Source of the DNA: Comamonas piscis | Lineage (GTDB): Bacteria > Pseudomonadota > Gammaproteobacteria > Burkholderiales > Burkholderiaceae_C | NCBI RefSeq assembly: GCF_014109725.1 | Contig: NZ_CP058554.1 | Location: forward strand, 2,108,001-2,172,000 | Direction: 5' to 3' | DNA length: 64,000 bases | In this document: positions 17,395 through 25,617 of the stretch, piece after piece | Position numbering within the stretch: the stretch's first letter is position 1 | Layout: each line of letters begins with the position of its first letter | Position numbers and translations under genes: made by a program | The notes under the pieces: model-generated | Seen by the model: the letters and a program-made list of their open reading frames with translations, nothing else | The model's database searches: none | Told to the model about the DNA's origin: nothing

Positions 17395-18655
17395 ATGTCG
17401 TCTTCTTCCTGTGTTGATACCCCTGCACAGCCGGCCCAGCGGCCTGCCGTACCAACCGGCCTGGTAGCGCTGTTTGCCGTGGCAGCCGGTGCCAGCGTGG
17501 CTAATGTCTACTACGCCCAGCCCTTGCTCGATGCCGTGGCGCAGGACCTGGGCATACCGCTGGCAGCGGTAGGTGGCGTCATCACGGCCACGCAGCTCGG
17601 CTCAGCCCTCGCCTTGCTGCTGCTGGTGCCGCTGGGTGATCGGATCAACCGGCGCCCCTTGATGGCCTGGCAGCTGCTGGCCCTGGTGCTGGCGCTGCTG
17701 GCGGTGGCTTGGGCGCCGTCTGCGCCATGGTTGATGGCGGCGATGCTGGCCGTGGGTCTGCTCGGCACGGCGATGACCCAGGGCCTGATCGCCTATGCGG
17801 CCAGCGCCGCACCGCCCCATGCCCGGGGCCGGGTGGTGGGTGGTGGGCGGCGCCCAAAGCGGGGTGTTTATGGGCCTGCTATTGGCGCGGGTGCTGGCGG
17901 GTGCTGTGGGCGATGCCTGGGGTTGGCGTAGCGTTTATATGGCCTCGGCGGCGCTGATGCTGGCGATGGCCTTGCCGCTGTGGTGGTGGCTGCCGGTGTT
18001 GGCGCATCGGCCATCCAATCTGGGCTATGGCCAGCTTGTGGCATCGATGGGCCGCCTGCTGCGGCGGGACCGGGTCTTGCAGGTGCGTGGCGTGCTGGCG
18101 CTATTGATGTTTGCTGCATTCAGCATTTTCTGAAGCAGCCTGGTGCTGCCGTTGCGCGCGGCGCCCTTTGGGTTTTCGCACACCGCCATTGGCCTGTTTG
18201 GCCTGGTGGGTGCTGCCGGGGCCTTGGCAGCCACCGTGGTGGGTCGCTGGGTAGACGGGGGCCAGGCGCAGCGCGCATCGCTGTGGGCCTTGCTGGCGCT
18301 GCTGCTGGCCTGGCTGCCGTTGGCCGGTTTGGGCGGGCTTCCTGATCCGCACTGGGCTATAGCGGCCCTGGTACTGGGCATTGTGCTGCTCGATCTGGGC
18401 GGCCAGGCCTTGCATGTCAGCAACCAGGGCCTGATCTTTGCGCGCAGCAGCGATGCGCATAGCCGGGTGGTGGCCGTCTATATGCTGTTCTATGCACTGG
18501 GCAGCGGGCTGGGCGCCATCAGCGCCACCAGCGTGTATGCCTATGCAGGTTGGCTGGGCGTTTGCGCGCTGGGTGCGGTGGTCAGTGGTGCCGCGCTGTT
18601 GTTTTGGTGGGCCACTCGCGACTGGATGCGCGCGGGTGCTGCGGCGAGCGCTTAG
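17395..18655 (+). pseudogene. MFS drug exporter, disrupted by a frameshift and an internal stop
   Basis: Read through, this is a 12-helix major facilitator of about 420 residues (LFAVAAGASVANVYYAQPLL, then GDRINRRPLMAW). Frame 1 runs well to about 17840 (AAPPHARGRVVG), then the family sequence continues in frame 2 (GGAQSGVFMGLLLARVLAG). The shift lies in the slippery stretch gggtggtgggtggtgggcgg and equals one extra base or two missing. In frame 2 a TGA at 18131-18133 stands where homologues have Trp (FSIF-stop-SSLVLPLR), and the frame then continues to the C-terminus at 18655. Two independent lesions argue for a real pseudogene rather than a single read error. The gene overlaps the next gene tail to tail by 4 bp. 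Confidence 0.88.
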
Positions 18656-19194
18656 GCCGCTGCCGGCTGCGCGCGTCCCAGGGCGGCCAACACCGCTGGC
18701 GCAATGCGCCGGTGCATGGGCGCCACCGGCAGCATGTACAGATGGCCCAGCAGGTTGCGGACATGCACCACCGTTGTGATGGTGATGGCGACCTGGTCCT
18801 GGCGGCCGGCCACAGGCGCCCGGTGCACGCTGAGCACCACGTTCAAATGCTTGTCGCTGTCGCCGATCAGCGCTTCATCGTCGCTGTTCTCCAACACCGT
18901 AAATACGCCTACGCGGTCGCCCGGCTGGTAGGCGCTGGCGGGGCGCTGCCGGTCGATCTGGGAGAGCGTCCCCAGGTCCTTGAGCCCCACTAGTTGGCCG
19001 ACCCGGTTGCGGGCCTGCATGCACCATTCAATCCAGCGCGGCGTGCGCGCGACGGCGGCCAGAAAATAGGCCAGCGCGGGCTCGCCGGTCTGCGCGGTGT
19101 AAATGCACCAGGCATCTTTAAAATGCGCGCCAGCCAGGCGTTGGGCGATGCGGCTGCCCGCAGGCGGCCGGGTCTCTTGCGGTTGGGTTGGCAT
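18652..19194 (-). CDS. DUF2867 domain protein
   Basis: A 180-residue protein of the DUF2867 type. The fold contains ARTPRWIEWCMQARNRVGQLVGLKD, a GDRVGVFTVLENSDDEALIGDSDKHL segment and a C-terminal VHVRNLLGHLYMLPVAPMHR, which are the conserved blocks of that family. The function is unknown; in other proteins the domain occurs fused to short-chain dehydrogenase-like sequences. It starts 15 bp after the miaA stop, so it is probably transcribed with miaA. Confidence 0.75.
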   Translation of the reverse strand: MPTQPQETRPPAGSRIAQRLAGAHFKDAWCIYTAQTGEPALAYFLAAVARTPRWIEWCMQARNRVGQLVGLKDLGTLSQIDRQRPASAYQPGDRVGVFTVLENSDDEALIGDSDKHLNVVLSVHRAPVAGRQDQVAITITTVVHVRNLLGHLYMLPVAPMHRRIAPAVLAALGRAQPAAA

Positions 19195-19209
19195 GGCTTG
19201 GATCTGCGC

Positions 19210-20232
19210 TTATTCGTTGACGGCGGCCAGTCGAGCGCTGGCCGCCTGCAGCCATTGCTCCAGCGCATCGGGCGCATCGCAGGCAATGGCCTGGCGGGCG
19301 GGCATGCTGCGCAGCCAGGTGATCTGGCGCTTGGCCAGTTGCCGGCTGGCAGCAATGCCCTTGTCGCGCATCTCTGCCCACAAGGCAGGCGGCACATCGC
19401 TTTCGGTCTGCACGGCGATGCCCTGCTGGGTGCAGCTGTCGAGCATCTCCCACATTTGGCGGTAGCCTACGCAACGCATCGATGGCAGGTTCAAATCCAG
19501 ATCGCCGCGCGCGCGCAGCTGCAGCACCTCGGCCAAAAATCCCTGGGCGAGCATCTGGTCGTAGCGTAGCGCAATGCGCGCATGCAGCCAGGCGCGGTCG
19601 CTGGGCTCTAGGCTCAAGAGCTGAAAACCGGGCGCCAGCTGCAGCAGTGGCGATGGCCGCTTTTGCTGCGCATGGAAATATGACAAGGGCTGACCGCTGA
19701 CCCGCCAGACTTCCAGCGCACGCTGTACCCGCTGGCTATCGCCCGGCGCCAGGCGCTGCGCGGTGACGGGATCGACCTGCGCCAGCAGCCCATGCATATG
19801 GGGCCAACCATGGATGGCCGCCTCGGCATCGAGCTGGGCGCGCACCGCGGGGTCGGCGGCGGGCATGTCATCGATGCCATCCATCAGCGCCTTGAAATAC
19901 AGCATGGTGCCGCCCACCAGCAAGCTGATGCCGCCCCGCGCATGGATTTGCGCCACCAGCACCAGCGCATCGCGCACAAACTCTGCCGCGCTGTAGGCAT
20001 CCAAGGGGTCGCGGATATCGAGCAGGTGATGCGGGATGCCGGCCTGCTCTTGCAGGCTGGGCTTGGCCGAGCCAATGTCCATGCCCCGGTAGATCAGGGC
20101 CGAATCCACGCTGATGATCTCGACCGGCCGCGCGGCGCCGAGTTGCTGCGCCAGCGCAATGGCAGCGCCGGTCTTGCCGGAGGCGGTGGGGCCTGCCAGG
20201 CCCAGGCAGAGGGGGGTATCAACAGCGTACAC
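19210..20232 (-). CDS. miaA: tRNA dimethylallyltransferase MiaA
   Basis: A protein of about 340 residues that prenylates A37 of tRNAs reading UNN codons. The P-loop is GPTASGKT near the N-terminus, followed by EIISVDSALIYRGMDIGSAKPS and HHLLDIRDPLDAYSAAEF, all diagnostic. The C-terminal RQLAKRQITWLR is also typical. There is no good ATG: a GTG at 20232 (VYAVDTPLCLGLAGPTASG) gives the family length, and an in-frame TTG lies 19 codons upstream. It lies downstream of gdhA on the minus strand with a terminator between them. Confidence 0.93.
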   Translation of the reverse strand: MYAVDTPLCLGLAGPTASGKTGAAIALAQQLGAARPVEIISVDSALIYRGMDIGSAKPSLQEQAGIPHHLLDIRDPLDAYSAAEFVRDALVLVAQIHARGGISLLVGGTMLYFKALMDGIDDMPAADPAVRAQLDAEAAIHGWPHMHGLLAQVDPVTAQRLAPGDSQRVQRALEVWRVSGQPLSYFHAQQKRPSPLLQLAPGFQLLSLEPSDRAWLHARIALRYDQMLAQGFLAEVLQLRARGDLDLNLPSMRCVGYRQMWEMLDSCTQQGIAVQTESDVPPALWAEMRDKGIAASRQLAKRQITWLRSMPARQAIACDAPDALEQWLQAASARLAAVNE

Positions 20233-20320
20233 GTTGGGAAGCTTGTCAGGGCTGCAGCGGCCGGCACAAAGCGGCGGCGGCTGCGGCAAAACGGGGGGAA
20301 GGCGCGCGCCTCTCGGCCCA

Positions 20321-20345
20321 TAAAAAAAGGAGCCTTGCGGCTCCT
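20321..20345 (-). terminator. Intrinsic terminator of gdhA
   Basis: A stem AGGAGCC / GGCTCCT with loop TTGC is followed, in the minus-strand direction, by a run of seven T. Confidence 0.85.
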
Positions 20346-20373
20346 GGTTTGGGGGCGATCCGGCGCAGGCCGA

Positions 20374-21720
20374 TTACAGCACACCTTGGGCGAGCATGGC
20401 GTCGGCCACCTTCACAAAGCCGGCGATGTTGGCGCCGTCGATGTAGCTCATGCTGCCGTCGTCGCGTTGGCCGTACTTGACGCAAGCGGAGTGGATGCCT
20501 TCCATGATCTCGAACAGGCGCTGGTCCACTTCGGCCGCAGGCCAGCTCAGGCGCAGCGCGTTCTGGCTCATCTCCAGGCCCGAGGTGGCGACGCCGCCGG
20601 CGTTCGATGCCTTGCCGGGCGCGTAGAGCACGCCGGCTTTTTCAAAGGCCTTGGCCGCTTCGATGGTGCAAGGCATGTTCGCGCCTTCAGCCACGCAGAG
20701 CACGCCGTTCTTGATCAGGGTCTCGGCGTCGGCCAGTTCCAACTCGTTCTGGGTGGCGCAAGGCAGGGCCACATCGGCCTGGATGAACCAAGGGGTCTTG
20801 CCTTCGTAGTACTCCACGCCTGGCACTTGCTGGGCGTAGTCGCTCATGCGGCCGTACTGCTGGTTCTTGATGTTCATCAGCTTGAGCAGCTTGTCGCCGT
20901 CAAAACCGGCGGCGTCGTAGATGGTGCCGGAGGAGTCAGAAGCCGATACCACCTTGGCGCCCAGCGCCATGGCCTTGTCGATGGCGTACTGCGCCACATT
21001 GCCCGAACCCGACACCGAGACGGTGAGGCCGTCAAAGCTCTTGCCACGGGTCTTGAGCATTTCCTGCGCAAAGTAGACGGTGCCAAAACCGGTGGCTTCA
21101 GGGCGGATCAGCGAGCCGCCAAAGGCCAGACCCTTGCCGGTGAACACGCAGTCGGCGCGGTTGGCCAGCTTCTTGTACATGCCGGCCATAAAGGCCACTT
21201 CACGGCCGCCCACGCCGATATCGCCGGCGGGCACGTCGGTGTCCGAGCCCACATGGCGGAACAGCTCGCTGATGAAGGACTGGCAGAAGCGCATCACTTC
21301 GCCGTCGCTCTTGCCCTTGGGGTCGAAGTCTGAACCGCCCTTGCCGCCGCCCATGGGCAGGGTGGTCAGCGCGTTCTTGAAGGTCTGCTCAAACGCCAGG
21401 AACTTGAGCACTGACAGGTTCACCGAGGGGTGGAAGCGCAGACCGCCCTTGTAGGGGCCAATGGCCATGCTGTGCTGAATGCGGTAGCCACGGTTGACCT
21501 GCACCACGCCCTTGTCGTCCACCCAACTAACGCGGAAGCTCACCACGCGCTCGGGCTCCACCAGGCGTTCGAGCAAGCTGAGTTGGGCGTAGCGGGGGTT
21601 CTTCTCGATGAAGGGCCACAGGCTCTCCATGACTTCGGTCACGGCTTGCAGAAACTCGGGCTGGCCGGGGTTGCGCTGTTCAACGTAGGCGAGAAACTGG
21701 GCCAGGGATTGGTGTTGCAT
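20374..21720 (-). CDS. gdhA: NADP-type glutamate dehydrogenase
   Basis: A 448-residue enzyme (E. coli 447) that aminates 2-oxoglutarate to glutamate. The key blocks are FRVSWVDDKGVVQVNRGYRIQHSMAIGPYKGGLRFHPSVNLS, LPMGGGKGGSDFDPKGKSD with the catalytic Lys region, and the nucleotide-binding GSGNVAQYA. The start at 21720 (MQHQSLAQFLAYVEQRN) gives exactly the family length. It is divergent from the marR efflux operon with 383 bp between the starts, and it has its own terminator, so it is monocistronic. Confidence 0.96.
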   Translation of the reverse strand: MQHQSLAQFLAYVEQRNPGQPEFLQAVTEVMESLWPFIEKNPRYAQLSLLERLVEPERVVSFRVSWVDDKGVVQVNRGYRIQHSMAIGPYKGGLRFHPSVNLSVLKFLAFEQTFKNALTTLPMGGGKGGSDFDPKGKSDGEVMRFCQSFISELFRHVGSDTDVPAGDIGVGGREVAFMAGMYKKLANRADCVFTGKGLAFGGSLIRPEATGFGTVYFAQEMLKTRGKSFDGLTVSVSGSGNVAQYAIDKAMALGAKVVSASDSSGTIYDAAGFDGDKLLKLMNIKNQQYGRMSDYAQQVPGVEYYEGKTPWFIQADVALPCATQNELELADAETLIKNGVLCVAEGANMPCTIEAAKAFEKAGVLYAPGKASNAGGVATSGLEMSQNALRLSWPAAEVDQRLFEIMEGIHSACVKYGQRDDGSMSYIDGANIAGFVKVADAMLAQGVL

Positions 21721-22036
21721 GGACAAACTTTCAAGGTCTAGAGCCGGCTTGCACTGAAGTTGTGCGCGGGCCGAGGTATGCACAGCGATGGTGCGACATC
21801 GCGCCGAAAACTGACATTATGCCGAAACTGCATGTGGTAATGCATAAAGACCGCATGGCGCGACCCCTTTATCTGCCGATATCGCACTGCTTTGGTGCTT
21901 CTGATCGGCTTGGCTCGAATGAAAAATCCCGTTTCCGCCCCGAAACAGGGAGGGAGTTTGGTTCTGTGACCGGTGTCACGCAAGGCACTCAGCCGCTCAA
22001 ATCTGAGAGCGCATTGTGGTCTTTGCCTGTTTAACA
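21721..22036. other. Divergent regulatory region between gdhA and the marR operon
   Basis: No gene is recognised. It must hold the gdhA promoter (minus strand); CATAAT near 21821 on that strand is a possible -10. A CRP/Vfr-like dyad, TGTGA-N6-TCACG, lies at 21965-21980, about 245 bp upstream of gdhA and about 125 bp upstream of marR. The marR operator follows at 22037. Confidence 0.4.
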
Positions 22037-22080
22037 ATTGCCTAGGCAATGAATGATTGGATAATTATTGCCTTGTAAAC
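22037..22080 (+). promoter_or_regulatory. Putative marR operon promoter with MarR operator
   Basis: A perfect 14-bp palindrome (ATTGCCTAGGCAAT, 22037-22050) lies 54 bp upstream of the marR start, and its left half ATTGCCT is repeated at 22067-22073, 30 bp (about three helical turns) further on. TTGCCT (22038-22043) and TAATTA (22062-22067), spaced 18 bp, could serve as -35 and -10 elements, so the operator overlaps the promoter as expected for MarR autorepression. Confidence 0.65.
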
Positions 22081-22103
22081 CATTTCAGCAAAGGGCTAGC
22101 GGC

Positions 22104-22712
22104 ATGACCGATTCGCACCAGGAAAACCCCGCGTCTGCTGGCGAGGACCAAGAAGCGCTGGCAGGCGGCTTTCCCGAGATTGAAGCCATCCGACCGGTGG
22201 ATTTCCCCTGCTGGTTGATGCGCATCATCTCCACGGTGGTACGTGCCGAGGTAGACCGCCGCATGGAGCCGCTGGGCCTGACGCAGGCGCAGTGGATTCC
22301 GGTATTGCACCTGGCCAGCGGCAAGGCGCATACAGCGGCCGATTTGGCGCGCCGCACCTTGCAGACCCCGGGCGCGATGACACGCCTGGTCGACCGCCTG
22401 GTCGACAAAGGGATCATTGAGCGCGAGCGCTCCACCGACGACCGCCGCGTGGTCAGCCTGTGTTTGACCGAAGAGGGCCTGGCCGCTGCAAGGCAGGTGC
22501 CCGACATCGTCAAAGGCGTCAACAGCGCCGCGCTCAGCCCCTTGTCGCCCGATGAATTGACCCAGTTCCACGGTTATCTGCGCCGCATCTATGAGGCCAT
22601 GCCCAACACCTTGTCGGTGGACATGTGCCTGCCCCAGGATGGCTGCGCCGGTGACGCTACAGACAACTCCGACAACACAGCACAACCGCCCGGCAAGGAG
22701 AGGGCACTATGA
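22104..22712 (+). CDS. MarR-family regulator of the efflux operon
   Basis: A 202-residue winged-helix regulator. The DNA-binding part reads LTQAQWIPVLHLASGKAHTAADLARRTLQTPGAMTRLVDRLVDKGIIERERSTDDRRVVSLCLTEEG, the standard MarR pattern with the wing DDRR. N- and C-terminal extensions (the latter with two Cys and many Asp/Asn) make it longer than typical MarR (about 145). Its TGA overlaps the ATG of the outer membrane factor gene (ATGA), so it is part of the operon and most likely represses it until a drug or phenolic compound binds. Confidence 0.92.
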   Translation: MTDSHQENPASAGEDQEALAGGFPEIEAIRPVDFPCWLMRIISTVVRAEVDRRMEPLGLTQAQWIPVLHLASGKAHTAADLARRTLQTPGAMTRLVDRLVDKGIIERERSTDDRRVVSLCLTEEGLAAARQVPDIVKGVNSAALSPLSPDELTQFHGYLRRIYEAMPNTLSVDMCLPQDGCAGDATDNSDNTAQPPGKERAL

Positions 22713-24253
22713 CCAGCAGTTTTTCATTTGTGGGCGCCGACCGTCGGCTGGCCCTGTCAGCCATTGCGCTGGCGGCCAGCACGTTCATCGCCGGCTGCGC
22801 CGATATGCGCGGCATCGATACCCATGCCCAGCTGCGCTCGCCGCAGTCGCTGGGTTTGCTGGCCGCGCCTTCCGAGGCCGACCAGGCGGCGACCGTCGCA
22901 CCGGTCGATGCTCAGTGGTGGAAGGCCCTGGGCGATGCGCAGCTCAATGGGCTGATCGACACGGCTCTGGCCGACAGCCCCAACCTGCAATCAGCGCAGG
23001 CGCGCATTCGCAAGGCCTGGGCACAGGCGCAGGTCAGCGAGTCCGCATTGGGCCCGCAGGTCAACGGCCAGGCCAGCGCCAGCCGCAACCATGCGCCGGC
23101 CAATGGCATGGTGCCGCCACCGCTGGCGGGCAACAACTACAGCAGCGCAGAAGCCCGTATCAACGGCAGCTGGTCGCTGGACTTGTTTGGCAAGCACCGT
23201 GCCGCGCTTGATGCTGCCGTCGGCTCCGCCCGCGCCGCGCAGGCCGATATGGATGCTGCCCGCGTGCTGCTGACCAGCTCCATGGTGCAGGCCTATGTGC
23301 AGCTCTCTCGGCTGCAGGCGCAAGAGGTGGTGGCCCAGCGCGCCATTGACCAGCGCGCCCACACCCTGCAACTGGTGCGCGACCGCTATGACGCCGGCCT
23401 TGACACCACCTTGGAGGTGCGCCAAAGCGAAAGTGGCGTGCCCCAGGCCAAGGTGCAACTGCTGCAAGTGCGTGAGCAAAAACAGCAGGCGCAAAACGCG
23501 CTGGCCGCGCTGATGGGCCAGCCCGCGCGGGCGCAGGAGTTGGTGGCATCGCCCATCAACCAGCTGAGCCTGCCACGCTTTCCTTCTCAGCTCTCGTCCA
23601 ACCTGTTGGGGCGGCGCGCCGATATTGTGGCCGCCCGCTGGCGCGTAGAGGCTGCCGAGCAAGGCATTCGCCAGGCCAAGGCCGAGTTCTATCCGGATAT
23701 TGACTTGACCGCATTCCTGGGCCTGTCGAGCATTGGCTTCAACAACTTTGCCAAGGGCAGTGCACGCGAATGGGGTGTGGGCCCGGCGCTCAGCTTGCCG
23801 ATCTTTGACTCGGGCCGGCTGCGTGCCAACCTGAGCGGCGTATCGGCCGACTATGAACTGGCCGTGCAGGGCTACAACCAGGCGGTGATCACGGCGGTAC
23901 GCGATGTCGCCGACCAGGTAGCCAGCGTGCGTGCTGCCCATGCCCAGCTGCCCGAGCAGCGGCAGGCCGCCGATGCCGCGCAGAGCGCGCTGGATATTGC
24001 CAACCAGCGGTATGCCGCCGGTCTGGGCACCTACCTGAATGTGCTGTCGGCCGAGACCAATGTGCTGGCCCAGCGCCAGCAGATGGTGGATATCGAGGCC
24101 CGCATTCTGTCGAGCAATGCCGCGCTGGCCCAGGCTTTGGGCGGTGGCTACCAAGAGCAGAACCACAGCAGTGACAGCAGCGGCAGCAACGCCAACACCG
24201 ACAGCAACTCTCCAACCCCCAACAACGCCCCGATGGACAGCGCCAAGAGCTGA
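22709..24253 (+). CDS. NodT-family outer membrane efflux lipoprotein
   Basis: A 514-residue TolC-like channel. It has a lipoprotein signal peptide with cleavage before Cys30 (FIAGC) and two OEP repeats, with the typical QWWKALGDAQLNGLIDTAL start, SWSLDLFGKHRAALDAA, DRYDAGLDTTLEVRQSES, and LLGRRADIVAARWRVEAAEQGIRQAKAEFYPDIDLTAFLG. The C-terminus is a Ser/Asn/Asp-rich low-complexity tail. It is translationally coupled to marR and followed by emrA and emrB homologues, so it forms the outer membrane part of a tripartite pump. Confidence 0.93.
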   Translation: MTSSFSFVGADRRLALSAIALAASTFIAGCADMRGIDTHAQLRSPQSLGLLAAPSEADQAATVAPVDAQWWKALGDAQLNGLIDTALADSPNLQSAQARIRKAWAQAQVSESALGPQVNGQASASRNHAPANGMVPPPLAGNNYSSAEARINGSWSLDLFGKHRAALDAAVGSARAAQADMDAARVLLTSSMVQAYVQLSRLQAQEVVAQRAIDQRAHTLQLVRDRYDAGLDTTLEVRQSESGVPQAKVQLLQVREQKQQAQNALAALMGQPARAQELVASPINQLSLPRFPSQLSSNLLGRRADIVAARWRVEAAEQGIRQAKAEFYPDIDLTAFLGLSSIGFNNFAKGSAREWGVGPALSLPIFDSGRLRANLSGVSADYELAVQGYNQAVITAVRDVADQVASVRAAHAQLPEQRQAADAAQSALDIANQRYAAGLGTYLNVLSAETNVLAQRQQMVDIEARILSSNAALAQALGGGYQEQNHSSDSSGSNANTDSNSPTPNNAPMDSAKS

Positions 24254-24333
24254 CCTGCCCACCTCGCGTGCAACACACATAAGCAAGACCTTGAAGGCCC
24301 AGCCTCTCGTCACATAACTCGCTACGCAACACC

Positions 24334-25572
24334 ATGTCGAACAACAACACGCCCGTTTCTCCCTCCGCTGCGCCTGCTGCCCCTGAGGCACCTGCCGCCC
24401 AACCCCGTAAAAAATGGCTGCTGCGCCTGACCGGCATTGTCATCGTTCTGGGTGCCGCCTACGGCATCTATGACTGGATGGTCAACAGCCATTTTGAAGA
24501 AACCGACAACGCCTATGTGCAAGGCAACCTGGTGCAGATCGCGCCGCAAACGGCCGGCACCGTGCAGTCCATCCTGGCCGATGACACCGACTATGTGAAG
24601 GAAGGCCAGGCGCTGGTGCGCCTGGACCCGGCCGATGCCAAGGTGGCGTTTGAGCAGGCCAAGGCCAACCTGGCCCAGGCCGTGCGCCAGGTGCGCACCT
24701 TGTATGTGAACAACGGCTCTTACACCGCGCAGATCGCACAGCGCCAGGCTGAAGTGAGCAAGGCCAAGAACGACCTGGTCCGCGCGCAAAGCGACCTCAA
24801 GCGCCGCCAGGCACTGACCGGCAATGGCGCCGTATCGAAGGAGGAGCTGAGCCATGCACAAAGCCAGGTGGATGCCGCCCAGGCTGCGGTCACCGCATCG
24901 CAGGCAGCGGTGAACACCGCGCGCGAGCAACTGGCCAGCAACCAGTCGCTGACCGAAGGCATTAGCGTGGGCGACCACCCCAATGTGCTGGCCGCTGCCG
25001 CCAAGGTGCGCGAGGCTTATTTGGCGATGCAGCGCAATGAGCTGGTCTCGCCCGTGTCGGGCGTCGTCGGCAAGCGCTCTGTGCAGGTGGGCCAGCGCGT
25101 GGCGCCAGGCACGCCGCTGATGACCGTCGTGCCGATGAACCAGCTCTGGGTCGAGGCCAACTTCAAGGAAAACCAGCTGCGCAACCTGCGCCTGGGCCAG
25201 CCCGTCAAGATGACCGCTGACCTCTACGGCAAGAAGGTGGAATACAACGGCACGGTCGAAGGCCTGGGGGTGGGCACCGGCTCGGCCTTCTCGTTGCTGC
25301 CGGCGCAAAACGCCACTGGCAACTGGATCAAGGTGGTGCAGCGCGTGCCCGTGCGCATTGCGCTCGATGCCCAGCAAGTGCAGGCACACCCGCTGCGCGT
25401 GGGCCTGTCGATGCTGGTGGATGTCGATATCCAGAATCAGGATGGCAAGCTGCTGGCCGATGTGCCGCGCAAGGAGCCACTGGTGCAGACCAATGTCTAT
25501 GACGTGCAGGACGAGGGCGCTGATGCGGTGATTGCGCAAGTGATCGCCAGCAATGCCGGCAAGAAGCTGTAA
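24334..25572 (+). CDS. emrA: EmrA/HlyD-type membrane fusion protein
   Basis: A 412-residue periplasmic adaptor. It has one transmembrane helix (about residues 28-46), then HFEETDNAYVQGNLVQIAPQTAGTV, which is the EmrA signature, a long coiled-coil hairpin (residues about 95-200) and the barrel domains (LVSPVSGVVGKRSVQVGQRVAPGTPLMTVVP, and VEANFKENQLRNLRLGQPV). It links the inner-membrane exporter encoded next to it with the NodT-type channel. It is probably in one transcript with its neighbours. Confidence 0.94.
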   Translation: MSNNNTPVSPSAAPAAPEAPAAQPRKKWLLRLTGIVIVLGAAYGIYDWMVNSHFEETDNAYVQGNLVQIAPQTAGTVQSILADDTDYVKEGQALVRLDPADAKVAFEQAKANLAQAVRQVRTLYVNNGSYTAQIAQRQAEVSKAKNDLVRAQSDLKRRQALTGNGAVSKEELSHAQSQVDAAQAAVTASQAAVNTAREQLASNQSLTEGISVGDHPNVLAAAAKVREAYLAMQRNELVSPVSGVVGKRSVQVGQRVAPGTPLMTVVPMNQLWVEANFKENQLRNLRLGQPVKMTADLYGKKVEYNGTVEGLGVGTGSAFSLLPAQNATGNWIKVVQRVPVRIALDAQQVQAHPLRVGLSMLVDVDIQNQDGKLLADVPRKEPLVQTNVYDVQDEGADAVIAQVIASNAGKKL

Positions 25573-25617
25573 TTTTTGACCAGGGGCTGCCCCCAGCGGG
25601 CGGCCCAAGGATGCGTT

